A stretch of DNA of 64,000 bases from Dactylorhiza incarnata. Its lineage: Eukaryota > Streptophyta > Magnoliopsida > Asparagales > Orchidaceae. The notes under the pieces are model-generated. The model worked only from the letters and a program-made list of their open reading frames with translations, was not told where the DNA came from and ran no database searches. Every line of letters starts with the position of its first letter. Position 1 is the first letter of the stretch. A program made the translations under genes and the position numbers. The DNA lies in the NCBI GenBank assembly GCA_033032865.1, contig JAWHQI010000004.1:26084001-26148000 (forward strand). The letters run 5' to 3'. Shown here piece after piece: positions 1 to 10,647 of the stretch.

Positions 1-747
1 ATCAGATCAAATATATTATTATATCTTCTTTTTTCCTAACTTCTTTCTTGCAGATCATATATCCTGAGACACCAATCACAATTACTTGCTCAGGATCATT
101 ACTGCAGGGGGAGCTCTTCAACATCATCATCAAGATCCAAACTGAACATCACATCAGGATCTTCAAGTGTCTTCTTAGAAAGAGAAGAACTACATAATCT
201 TTTCTATTTTCTTTATTTCTCCTTCCCACCTTGTAAAGGGTTAAAGCTCCCTTCAAAAGTTTACTCCCGGTGACAGGCCACCTTAGCAAAAACCTGCAGC
301 TTGGTTTATAAGCACCTGATCAAAAGCTTATAGGTCAATTGGGCACCTGACCAAAACTCCCATTGGTGTGTGGGCACCTGATCAAAAATACCGTGGTGTG
401 AGGGCACCTGATCAACTCTCCTAGTGGATTCCTACCAGTGGGTAGATGAGTAGATGTACCCAGTTGAGGGGAACTACTATATATCTTATGTCATCTGGTT
501 ATGCTTTGGTTTGCTGTGTTTTATTTCTTTATTTGTGCTGTGTTTTATTTATGCACTCTCACTGTTTGTTTTAATTACTCTTACAACAAACTCATATATA
601 TATTTATATGTATCACCTATTTTTAAACCAAAGTTAAACAAGAGTTTTAATAATAATAAATAAGAACTAAAACTCTCCTTTCAATTGGTATCAAAGCAAG
701 TTGATTTTATCAATCACCCTCATCAGATGATATCAATTGTCCCTTTC
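1..747 (+). repeat. 5' LTR of copia element, truncated by the window edge
   Basis: Position 1 aligns with 3055 in the downstream LTR, so the first ~860 bp lie outside the window. The right end is set by the last CA (746-747) before a primer-site-like sequence; the same CA in the other copy (3872) is where similarity stops. Relative to the 3' LTR this copy lacks about 71 bp near 104. An earlier look-alike junction (683/684) was rejected because similarity continues beyond it. Confidence 0.85.
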
Positions 748-765
748 AATTGGTATCAGAGGGAG
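748..765 (+). other. Primer binding site, initiator tRNA-Met type
   Basis: The sequence attggtatcagagggagg starts directly after the LTR. It matches the common plant copia primer site complementary to the 3' end of initiator tRNA-Met over about 11 bases, then diverges. Confidence 0.75.
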
Positions 766-2182
766 GTTGATTTTATTTTTTCAATTTCTTGCACCTTATA
801 CTCAATTGAACCCCTTTCAATTGATATCAGAGGAAATTGATTTTTCACACAGGCTAACACCTGAAATCACAAAGATCACCTTAGTTCTTATTTTGTTTTT
901 TAAAAAGAATTTTCCAAATGGCACTAGCAAATTTTTTAATTTCAGATCCACCTTTATGTAATTTGGATAGTTTTGATTTATGGCAAATTAGAATTAAATT
1001 ATTTATGAATGCCATAGATGAAGATATATATATAAATCTGTTTTGACAGGAACTTCATCTTCCTCTTCTTCAACAGATGATCAAGAAAAAGTTGATCAGT
1101 GCTGATGCCATAGCCATGGAGATATTAACTCAATCAATGTCTGATGTCATTCTTCAAAAAGTGGCTGATTGCACTTCAGCAAAGAGCATCTAGTACTCCC
1201 TCTCTAGGATGGTAAATGAATCCATTCCTACTTCTTCTACTAACATCATTTTTGATGCAGAACCATCAGTTACTCTAACTAAAGAAGAAGACAAGGAAGA
1301 ACAAAAAGTCAGAAACTTTTGCATGATGGCAATTTTTGGCTCAAATACATATCAGATGCTGAATTTGAAGCAGAAATGGTAACGGAGGTAGAGGTATCTT
1401 CAAACTTTAATTTTACCTCTGATCCCTTTAAATCTGATGTTAAATCTGTTTTCAAATATCATTATACAGATGTAATAATTGCTGAAAATAAAGTCAGAAA
1501 AGAGTTAAAAATAATTATTTTGACTTCTAATTATAACAAACCTCAAGAAGATTTTAAAATAACAGCAGAACAATTTATTTGTTTAGAAAATAGGCTGATA
1601 AGTTTAAACAGACTTTTAAAGAAAAAGAAATTATGTCTGTTCAACAACATAAAAGAAAATTTTCAAATTTTATTTCAATGAGATAAAAAGGCCAAAATAT
1701 TTATCTATAAGGCAAATTTTTTTAATCTTTTAAATATTTTTACTTAAATTAAATTAAACAGCAGTTTTTAAGTTTCTTTGAATTTTCCTATCTTAAAAAC
1801 AAGTCAGATAGACTTCACTTTCTTACAGATTTTTTCTCTAAAATCAGTTTGAGCATTCTACTCTAGTAGCATAGATCAGAAATGATCAGAGCTCTGAGTG
1901 TGAGTCTCTTCTGATTAAAGGAGATTCTATAGAAAGAAGCTATCAGACTTTGTATTTTTGATTTTAAAATTCTTAGAATTTGTTAACAGCTAGCAATTCA
2001 TTTCATTTAAATTCCTATTTTAATCAAGATTAAGGAAATCAGAAATTGCTCAGTTATAAAAGAAATTTAAAAATAATCTCTGTCCCTTAAGCAACTCAAG
2101 ACTTTTTATGCTTAGGAATCCTAAACCAAATAGGGGGAGATTGTTAGAATCTAGTTAATTTGGATTAGGATCCCAACTCAAA

Positions 2183-2193
2183 TAGGGGGAGAT
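2183..2193 (+). other. Polypurine tract of copia element
   Basis: The tract agggggagat lies immediately before the 3' LTR start TGTTGG. A second copy of tract plus LTR-like start lies about 45 bp upstream (2139-2158). Confidence 0.75.
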
Positions 2194-3872
2194 TGTTGGA
2201 ACCTTAGTTTTGATTTGAGTTAGGATCCACCTTTAGTGTCTAAGTTTATATCATAATATATCCTATAACTTAGATTAAATATCATTAAGAAAGAAAGCTA
2301 AAATATACATATATTTTATAAGGCAGGAAATAAGAAGAGAAATTAAAATTACATATAGTTCACTGGCGTTCGACGAATGTCGAACGACGCTCGGCATTCG
2401 TCGGACGGCGATCGGCGAAAAGATTTTATATAAGCAGCGCTCGACAGATTACAACAAGGAAGCTGCGGTCGACGAATGTGGAACAACGATCGATGAATGA
2501 CGAACAGCGGTCGACGAATTCAAACAGATGTTCAGAAACAGTAAACTTAATAATGAGGTCGACAAATCAAATGTTTGAGGTCGACGAAAGTGGAGCTTAG
2601 CTCGACGAAATTTATGCAGAATTATATTTCTTATTCTATTATGCTGTCAGACTTTATTAAAGCAATATTTCTTTATTCTATTTTATATATTGCTATATAT
2701 ATATTGATTTAACAATCCAGCCGTTGCAACATTAATTAATATAGCCGTTTGGCAAAAGCATTAATTAATAGAGCCGTTGCAGCAAGTCGAACACGACAAC
2801 TTATGTTCTCAAGGATCTGGGAAATGAAAGAGACTTTACTCCCTTCCTCTTTGGTCGGCAAGGATTCAAACAGCTATACACGACATCAGAATATATTACA
2901 GCAGAATACATATCAGAATATATACAGCTGTTCTCTCTTAACATATATATATACAGAATATATATTGCTGTACAGATCTAACATAGATAAATAGAATACA
3001 TTAACACTTGTTATACAGGAAAACGAAGAAGAGAAACAGAGGAGCAAAAAGAAGATCAGATCAAATATATTATTATATCTTCTTTTTGCCTAACTTCTTT
3101 CTTGCAAATCATATATCCCGAGACACCAATCATAATTACTTGCTCAGGATCATTACTGCATAAGAAGAAAGGAGTTTATACAATCAAGAGAAGAGGCCTC
3201 CACAATCTGTCAACAATTATATCAGACAGGGGGAGCTCTTCAACATCATCATCAAGATCCAAACTGAATATCTCATCAGGATCTTCAAGTGTCTTCTTAG
3301 AGAGAGAAGAACTACATAATCTTTTCTGTTTTCTTTATTTCTCCTTCCCACCTTATAGAGGGTTAAAGCTCCCTTTAAAAGTTTACTCCCGGTGACAGGC
3401 CACCTTAGCAAAAACCTGCAGCTTGGTTTATAAGCACCTGATCAAAAGCTTATAGGTGAATTGGGCACCTGACCAAAACTCCCATTGGTGTGTGGACACC
3501 TGATCAAAAATACCTTGGTGTGAGGGCACCTGATCAACTCTCCTAGTGGATTCCTACCAGTGGGTAGAAGAGTAGATGTACCCAGTTGAGGGGAACTACT
3601 ATATATCTTGTGTCATCTGGTTATGCTTTGGTTTGCTGTGTTTTATTTCTTTATTTGTGCTGTGTTTTATTTATGCACTCTTACTGTTTATTTTAATTAC
3701 TCTTATAGAAAACTCATATATATATATTTATATATATCACCTATTCTTAAACCAAAGTTAAACAAGAGTTTTAATAATAATAAATAAGAACTAAAACTCT
3801 CCTTTCAATTGGTATCAAAGTAGGTTGATTTTATCAATCACCCTCATTAGAGGATATCAATTGTCCCTTTCA
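2194..3872 (+). repeat. 3' LTR of copia element (1679 bp)
   Basis: It runs from TGTTGGAACC to CCCTTTCA and is followed directly by TA-rich microsatellite. Its second half is nearly the same as 1-747. It holds a cluster of cgacgaa-type palindromes at about 2369-2612, then an A+T stretch with TATA-like sequence at 2684-2706. The apparent ORFs inside it are not genes. Confidence 0.85.
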
Positions 3873-3994
3873 GTATATATATGTATATAGATATGTATAT
3901 ACATATAGATATGTATTTACATATGTATATGTATATGTATATACATATATATATGTATATACATATGTATATACATATATATATACATATAGAT
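3873..3994. repeat. TA/CATA microsatellite, left block
   Basis: Degenerate repeats of tatgtatataca type. The ORFs rich in Tyr, Ile, Met and His on both strands are translations of this repeat. Confidence 0.9.
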
Positions 3995-4178
3995 TGTGGG
4001 GACTCGACGCAACCAACTCGACCAAAAGCCCAGACTGTTGGTGAAGTTGCAATCTATCCTTTATAGAGCTGGTCACCCGAGCAGGATCCACGGGGCAGCC
4101 AGTTAGGCCCACGGGGGACACGCCCTTCCGCTTCGAATAGCGCAGCATGCCGGGGCAATTGCTGACCGCAGCCCAACA
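3995..4178 (-). repeat. TRIM LTR, 3' copy on the minus strand
   Basis: Terminal repeat with TG...CA ends, about 95% identical by eye to 4234-4417. Confidence 0.85.
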
Positions 4179-4233
4179 ATCCCCCACAGCAACGACCCAG
4201 GGTTTCGAACCCTCGACCCCCTTTGATACCACT

Positions 4234-4417
4234 TGTGGGGACTCGACGCAACCAACTCGACCAAAAACCCATACTGTTGCTGAAGGCGCAATCTATCCTT
4301 TATAGAGCTGGTCACCCGAGCAGGATCCATGGGGCAGCCAGTTAGGCCCACAGGGGACACGCCCTTCCGCTTCGAATAGCGCAGCACGCCGGGGCAATTG
4401 CTGACCGCAGTCCAACA
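4234..4417 (-). repeat. TRIM LTR, 5' copy on the minus strand
   Basis: On the minus strand this copy is followed by the primer site at about 4219-4233, which sets the orientation. Confidence 0.85.
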
Positions 4418-4580
4418 TATATATATACATATGTATATACATATGTATATACATATCTATATGTATATACATATGTATATACATATAGATATATATACAT
4501 ATATATGTATACATATGTATATACATATAAATATATGTATACATATATATGCATATATATGTATATATATATTTATATAT
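4418..4580. repeat. TA/CATA microsatellite, right block
   Basis: Continues the repeat interrupted by the TRIM. Overlapping ORFs are repeat translations. Confidence 0.9.
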
Positions 4581-5164
4581 GGAGTTGCACGACACATATT
4601 CAACAAGTACATGATAGTATAGAGGTTTGACTTTAACCAAAGGACAACTATACAGACACCCGACAAAACTCGCCAATACCTCGTCGGTAACTCGCCTAGG
4701 TCTCTAACGAAGCTCGTCGACAACTTTCGTCAGCTTCAAAACCACCTTGCCATGTATTTATCCGCAAGCCCGAAATCATCGGCAACCTGATCAGGTTTGC
4801 ATGTGTGTGGGGTCCACCCACTAACCACCGAGTACTCCCTTTGGTCCCAACCGTCTATTAATACATCAAAGTGGTACATGGAAGAGGCATTGCTCACAAC
4901 TCATAAGTGCATTTGCTTATTGCTAGCGAACTCATTTGTTTCATCCCCAAACCAGACTCTGCTTTGGTTTGTGATGAGTTCTATACACTTCTAGGTGTAT
5001 GACAAGACCTCCACAATGCAGCTTTGTGTACTGTATTTATAAGCAATACGGAGTTTCGAACTCATTCGTTCGTCACATGACTGTGCTTGCTCATTCCGGA
5101 GCAAATAAAATTTAATCATCTTTTGATTCAACCTTTATGAGTCGGGTTCACGGTACCAACAAAC
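4581..5164. other. Unassigned sequence upstream of chromodomain remnant
   Basis: I recognise no domain, LTR end or RNA gene. There is a TATA-like ctgtatttataagc near 5033-5046, 120 bp before the ATG at 5165. A 65-codon ORF at 4797 has no recognisable motif. It could be degraded internal retrotransposon sequence or a promoter captured by the remnant downstream. Confidence 0.4.
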
Positions 5165-5710
5165 ATGACTCCCTTGCCTCCACATGAGTTGAGTTCCTTG
5201 ACGTCTTCTCCTTCCACCAAATCTTCTAATGGGTTGGGGAGTGGTAGTACGGATGACCTCTCTCTATCGTTTCCCACAGGTATTTCACCGGATGGTAAGT
5301 CGCATACTTTTTTTCCTACTGCTGATATGTTCCCCAGGTTTCCGAAGACTTTTCTCACTCCGGACATGATACTTGCTGCGGAGCCACTTACTACCTCGGA
5401 GGGTGCTACTTACCGCTTCCTCATCCGTTGTCGTGATCGCCCTCCTTCAGACGATTCATGGGTCCTCGCGATGGAGCTTCAACGACTGGATGCTGATCTT
5501 CTCCGACGCTACCTATCAGACCACGCATCGGAGATGCTTGATTTTGAGTGGGGGAGGATTGATGGCGCGTCCCCTCCGACACTCCTTGATGATGCTAACC
5601 TGGCTGCCGAGGTGCTGCGCGACAAAGATCTGAGGTGCCATGATGATGCTGATGGAAGACCGCGTTATAATCTCCGCCCGCGGCGTGCCAAAGCCGCCAT
5701 GAAAAATTAG
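5165..5710 (+). pseudogene. C-terminal gypsy pol remnant with chromodomain-like fold
   Basis: An open frame of 181 codons from ATG. Residues ~80-135 look like the chromodomain tail of a chromovirus integrase: FLIRCRDRPPSDDSW aligns in pattern with the (Y/F)LVRWKGRPPSDDSW core, followed by LQRLDADLLRRYL. The first core tryptophan has become Cys, so methyl-lysine binding is doubtful. The end, YNLRPRRAKAAMKN, is a basic tail usual in such polyproteins. The N-terminal Ser/Pro-rich part is not recognised, and no integrase core lies upstream. It is probably a truncated element end; a stand-alone chromodomain gene is possible but unsupported. Confidence 0.5.
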
Positions 5711-6805
5711 ACTTTTATTCATGCACTTTTATTTTATATTAATAAATATAAAATTATTTCATGCTAAATGATAATTTTATATTTATTAAAATGGTTGTAA
5801 TTTTTAATTTGAACTCTTAATTTCATTTTGGTGTGTATTTAACCATACGGATGGACGAGGTTTCATCTCCATCATGGATGGTTATGATTTTGTGTAAACT
5901 CCTATTTAATGGGGTCTTTATGAGGGAATGAGAACATTGAAGATTAAAAGGCAAACCCTAATTCCCCTTGGGAAATTTTGGCCAAGGAGGTGCTCCCCCT
6001 TGCCGCCCCCTTCCTCTTGGTGTGACTCCAAGGCCGCCTCCCTCCATCCTCTTCGGTGCGACTCCGGCGAGACTTCCGCGGTGCGACTCCAAGGAAGAAA
6101 GGGTGCTTCTCCGTTCGGTGCGACGCCGGTGGAATCGTGGAGAGAGAGATTCTCCCACCTTATCTTGTGTGTTCATCTTCTTGGTTGGGTAACCCCTCTC
6201 CTTTCTAGTGATTCTTTCTACGCTTTAGTTTGTGGAGGTTTTTGTCCAATCGTTTTATCCGTGGCTTTAATTTTCTCGCTTGCAAAAATCTGAAATCTAA
6301 GTGTTGTTATTGAATCTCTTGTTGTTCGGATCGGGTAGATCCGGTGCGGGAGCGAAACTTGGACTAGCCTTGATTTGCTCTCCAAGATTGGCGCACTTGG
6401 CGCTAATAAGGGAGTTAATCTCAACTAACGCTTTATCGCCGCTTGAATGTTCACCACCGCTCCAGGAAAATTGCCGCTGCATTTTGAAATGAATCGATTG
6501 ATGGAATAGATGCTTGTGTAGGTGCGGTGAGTTGTGTGCTTGTTGGAGAGGTAGGTCTTAAGGACATTGTATCGAGTCCGGCTTACGGTGAGTTGTGTGC
6601 TTGTTGGAGAGGTAGGTCCTAAGGACATTGTATCGAGTCTCGCATATTTTATCTATCGGATTTGGAGAGCCAACCGACCCCTTTTCGTTCGCTTTTGGTC
6701 GGAGCCCTTCCATGTTGTTTTATGTTCTGTGGTGAATGTTGTCCGTTAGAGTAACGTCCACGTCATCACGGTACCCCTACATCAGGGGGTCCTTGACGTG
6801 TAAGT
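5711..6805. other. Unresolved 3' flank, possibly decayed LTR
   Basis: An A+T-rich stretch (5711-5840) is followed by a GC-rich one (5980-6150) with cggtgcgactcc repeated several times, then TA-rich and mixed sequence. The position after the pol tail and promoter-like ctatttaatggggtc near 5906 would fit an LTR, but I could not define its ends or a second copy. ORFs here are short and without motifs. Confidence 0.35.
6526..6647. repeat. 61-bp tandem duplication, two copies
   Basis: A unit starting ggtgagttgtgtgcttgttg occurs at 6526 and 6587 with a few mismatches. Confidence 0.85.
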
Positions 6806-8312
6806 TCTCACCGATTCGATGGTGATAGCCTCGCAAATTAAGGGTGAGTTCGAGGCAAGGGAGCCCACACTCATGAGATATTTGGCCAAAGTAAGGGGTC
6901 TCATCAGTGCATTCAAGACCTTCTCCATCAGGCACATACCAAGGGAAGAAAGCATCCAGGCAGATCGGCTGGCCAAATCCGGCCCTCGGGTCGGAGGAAC
7001 CTTGACAGACCTATTTCGCCCTTCGATTGAGGAAAGGGAGCTCATGGACATAGAACATCGGCGCTCGTGGAAGGACCCTTTCATGACCTTTCTGGTAATG
7101 GGTAATTTTCCAGAAGAGGTCCCAGATCAAAGACGCTTTCAATATAAGTCCACCTACTACGTACTTCATGAAGGGGACTTGTATCAGAAGACCCTCTCCG
7201 GACTCTTGGCGCGATGCGTCTCGGAGGAAGAAGCCCCAAGGGTCCTGGAGGAGGTTCATTCCGGCGAATGTGGCAGTCACTCGGGGAGCAGGACGTTGGA
7301 GGCAAGGATAATGAGGCAGGGATACTTCTGGCTGACCCTGAGCAGGGATGCGGCGGAGTTTGCCAAAAAGTGCCAGCTATTCTCCCCACTTCAACTTTTG
7401 CCAGCTCAGAGGCTAAGGAGCATCACTGCGCCCGGTCCCTTCGCCATATGGGGGATGGATCTGGTAGGACCTTTTCCTCAGGCCAGCGGGCAAAGAAGAT
7501 TCCTCCTGGTTATGATCGACTACTTTTCGAAGTGTTTGGAGGTCAAGGCCTTAGCAAAGGTCACCTCCCAGGTAGTCCACAACTTCGTATGGGGATAAAT
7601 TATCTGTCGACATGGACTCCCTCAAGCCATCGTCACGGATAACGGTCTGCAGTTCGCTAGCGAAGAGTTCATCAGCTTCTGCAGCCAGTTGGGGATAGAC
7701 CTCAGGTTCGCATCCGTCCATCACCCCAGGAGCAACATGCAGGTGGAAGCGGCAAACAAGGTCATAGTGAAACTGCTCAAGAAAAAGGTAGAGAACCTGA
7801 AGGGGAGCTGGGTGGAGCAACTCCCCTCGGTTCCATGGGTTCTGAGAACTACCCCCAACACCGCCACTGGCGAGACCCCCTTTAAGCTCTCTCATGGTTG
7901 CAAGGCTGTCATTCCCATAGAATTTGAAGTCAAGACACCGCGAGTAAGGGCCGTCTCGGAGGGGGATGAAGAATGGAGAACATGAAACGAGGAGGAGTTG
8001 CGGCTCTCCTTGGGCCTGATCGAGGAAGTCCGAGATCTCGCCGCCATTCGTCAAGAAGAAGTCAAGCGGTGGATGGCCAAATACTTCGAGAAGCATGTCA
8101 GGATCAAACAATTCGAGAAGGGTGACCTCGTGTTGAAAAAGGTTGACGCGGCTGGAAGGTCAGCCGCAGTAGGGAAGCTCCATCCAAATTGGGAAGGCCC
8201 CTATGTCGTAGAAGAAGCATTGAAATCAGGAGGGTACCGCCTCCAAAATGTGGAGGGTGAGTCCCTCAATCACACGTGGAGTGGTGATGACTTAAAGCGT
8301 TTCTATCCCTAA
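6806..8312 (+). pseudogene. Tat/Ogre-lineage pol fragment: second RNase H end plus integrase
   Basis: Homologous along its length to the Tat element at 55920-57441. It starts abruptly inside the archaeal-type RNase H typical of the Tat lineage (SMVIASQIKGEFEAREPTL, then FSIRHIPREES). Integrase follows: the HHCC finger has lost part of its CSKC (AKKCQLFSP remains), the core has GMDLVGPFPQ and VTDNGLQF, and the glutamate is in MQVEAANK. Stops occur at ~7596 (TAA for an expected Glu) and at 7983 (TGA). The end, GDDLKRFYP, is the usual Tat pol terminus and leads into the 3' array. LTRs, gag and RT are absent, so this is a truncated copy. Confidence 0.85.
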
Positions 8313-8374
8313 GTCCATGTAATAAGAATACTTTGCTTTACAACTTGATTTTTATATATGCGTGTGGTAGGAAT

Positions 8375-10647
8375 GACTTGCAAGGTGGTGGTAGAAAGCC
8401 TCCAAAGGTTGGCCCTGAGCAGACCTGCTGTCCAGGCTCTCACCTAACTTGTAGGGCTGAAGGCTCACTCGGTGGCAGGTTCCAAAAGTTCCAAAGATTG
8501 GCCCCGAGCAGACCCGCTGTCCAGGCTCTCACCTAGCTAGCAGGGCCGAAGGCTCACTCGGTGGCAGGTTCCAAAAGTTCCAAAGGTTGGACTCGAGCAG
8601 ACCCGCTGTCTAGGCTCTCACCTAGCTGGCAGGGCCGAAGGCTCACTCGGTGGCAGGTTCCAAAAGTCCCAAAGGTTTGCCCCGAGCAGACCCGCTGTCC
8701 AGGCTCTCACCTAGCTGGTAGGGCCAAAGGCTTACTCGGTGGCAGTTCCAAAAGTTCAAAAGGTTGGCCCGGAGCAGACTCGTTGTCTAGGCTCTCACGT
8801 AGCTAGCACGACCGAAGTCTCACTCGGTGGCAGGTTCCAAAAGTCCCAAAGGATAGCCCCGAGAAGACCCGCTGTACAGGCTCTTACCTAGCTGGCAGGG
8901 CTGAAGGCTCACTCGGTGGCAGGTTCCAAAAGGTCCAAAGGTTGGCCTCGAGTAGACCCGCTGCCCAGGCTCTCACCTAGCTGGAAGGGCCGAAGGCTCA
9001 CTCGGTGGCAGGTTCCAAAAGTTCCAAAGGTTGGCCCCGAGAAGACCCGCTGCCCAGGCTCTCACTTAGCTGGTAGGACCGAAAGCTTACTTGGTGGCAG
9101 GTTCCAAAAGTTCCAAAGGTTGGCCCCGAGCATATCCGCTGCCCAGGTTCTCACTTACCTGGCAGAGCCGAAGGCTCACTCAGTGGCAGGTTCCAAAAGA
9201 TCCAAAGGTTGGCCACGAGTAGACCCACTGTCCAGGCTCTCACCTAGCTGGCAGGGCCGAAGGCTCACTCGGTGCCAGGTTCCAAAAGTTCCAAAGATTG
9301 GCCCCGAGCAGACCCGCTGTCCAGGCTCTCACCTAGCTAGTAGAGCCGAAGGCTCACTCGGTGGCAGGTTCCAAAAGTTCCAAAGGTTGGCCCCGAGCAG
9401 ACACGCGGTCCAGGATCTCACCTAGTTGGCAGGGCCGAAGGCTCACTCGGTGGTAGGTTCTAAAAGTTCCAAAGATTGGCCCCGAGCAGACCCGCTGTCC
9501 AGGCTCTCACCTAGCTGGCAGGGCCAAAGGCTCACTCGGTGGCAGGTTCAAAAAGTTCCAAAGGTTGGCCCCGAGTAGACCAGCTGCCCAGGTTCTCACC
9601 TAGCTAGCAGGGCCGAAGGCTCACTCGGTGGAAGGTTCCAAAAGTTCCAAAGATTGGCCCCGAGCAGACCCGCTTTCCAGGCTCTCACCTAGCTGGCAGG
9701 GTCAAAGGCTCACTCGGTGGAAGGTTCCAAAAGTTCCAAAGGTTGGCCCGAGCAGACCCGCTGTCCAGGCTCTCACTTAGCTGGCAGGGCCGAAGGCTCA
9801 CTCGGTGGCAGGTTCCAAGAGTTCCAAAGATTGGCCCCGAGCAGACCCACTGTCTAGGCTCTCACCTAGCTGGTAGGGCCGAAGGCTCACTCGGTGGCAG
9901 GTTCCAAAAGTTCCAAAGGTTGGCCCCGAGCAGACCCGCTGCCCAGGCTCTCACCTAGCTGGTAGGGCCGAAGGCTCACTCGGTGGCAGGTTCCAAAAGT
10001 TCCAAAGGTTGGCCCTGAGCAGACCCGCTGCCCAGGCTCTCACCTAGCTGGCAGGGCCAAAGGCTCACTCGGCGGCAGGTTCCAAAAGTCCCAAAGGTTG
10101 GCCCCGAGCAGACCCGCTGCCCAGGCTCTCACCTAGCTGGCAGGGCCAAAGGCTCACTCGGTGGCAGGTTCCAAAAGTTCCAAAGGTTGGCCCCGAGTAG
10201 ACCCGCTATCCAGGCTCTCACCTAGCTGGCAGGGCCAAAGGCTCACTCGGTGGCAGGTTCCAAAAGTTCCAAATATTGGCCCCGAGCTGACCCGCTGTCC
10301 AGGCTCTCACCTAGCTGGCAGAGCCGAAGGCTCACTCGGTGGCAGGTTCCAAAAGTTCCAAAGGTTGGCCTCGAGCAGACCCGCTGTCCAGGATCTCACC
10401 TAGCTGGCAGGGCCGAAGGCTCACTCGGTGGTAGGTTCCAAAAGTTCCAAAGATTGGCCCCGAGCAGACCCGCTGTCCAGGCTCTCACCTTGCTGGCAGG
10501 GCCGAAGGCTCACTCGGTGGCAGGTTCCAAAAGTTCTAAAGGTTGGCCCCAAGCAGACCAGCTGTCTAGGCTCCCACCTAGCTGGCAGGGCTGAAGGCTC
10601 ACTCGGTGGCAGGTTCCAAAAGGTCCAAAGATTGTCCCCAAGCAGAC
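8375..10647 (+). repeat. Tandem array of 89-bp units, Tat 3' untranslated region
   Basis: About 25 units, each with ggctcactcggtggcaggtt; spacing measured at 8471, 8560 and 8649 is exactly 89. Arrays between pol and the 3' LTR are typical of Tat/Ogre elements. The many ORFs of about 60-170 residues in it (LTRWQVPKVPK type) are repeat translations. The array is cut at 10647 by element F. Confidence 0.95.

Larger units (their letters stand above)
748..2193 (+). pseudogene. Copia internal region with gag remnant only
   Basis: Only about 1.45 kb separates the LTRs, far too short for a copia gag-pol. One frame at about 1083-1320 resembles the copia gag core (UBN2 type), with a stretch reading MEILTQSMSD and VADCTSAKSI, then a TAG where tryptophan is usual. 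Farther on, an acidic stretch precedes FCMMAI, like the region after the zinc knuckle in copia gag. No protease, integrase, RT or RNase H is present. This looks like an internally deleted, non-autonomous copy. The gag call rests on motif resemblance only. Confidence 0.6.
3995..4417 (-). mobile_element. TRIM/SMART-like miniature LTR retrotransposon
   Basis: Two 184-bp direct repeats (3995-4178 and 4234-4417) flank only 55 bp. On the minus strand each repeat runs TGTTGG...CCCCACA. The spacer begins with agtggtatcaaaggg, an initiator tRNA-Met-type primer site, and ends with the purine tract gctgtgggggat, so it has every cis element of an LTR retrotransposon and no coding sequence. The two repeats differ at about ten sites. 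The element sits in TA-rich repeat; flanks tagat and tatat would be a target duplication with one mismatch. It lacks the 5S-like stretch of Cassandra TRIMs. It would need enzymes from another element. Confidence 0.85.

Noticed and set aside
684..701. ttggtatcaaagcaag as the copia primer site
   Set aside because: The same sequence and 60 more bases also follow in the 3' copy (3808-3872), so it lies inside the LTR; the true boundary is at 747/748.
4179..4233. ggttcgaaaccc on the minus strand resembles a tRNA B box, suggesting a SINE or tRNA gene
   Set aside because: No A box at proper spacing and no cloverleaf; the segment is the TRIM interior with primer site and purine tract.
3881..4723. Several ORFs rich in Tyr, Ile and Met on both strands
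   Set aside because: They are translations of TA/CATA microsatellite and the TRIM.
8375..10647. Regular direct repeats that might suggest a CRISPR array
   Set aside because: Units are 89 bp with no unique spacers and follow a Tat pol gene; this is a retrotransposon 3' array.
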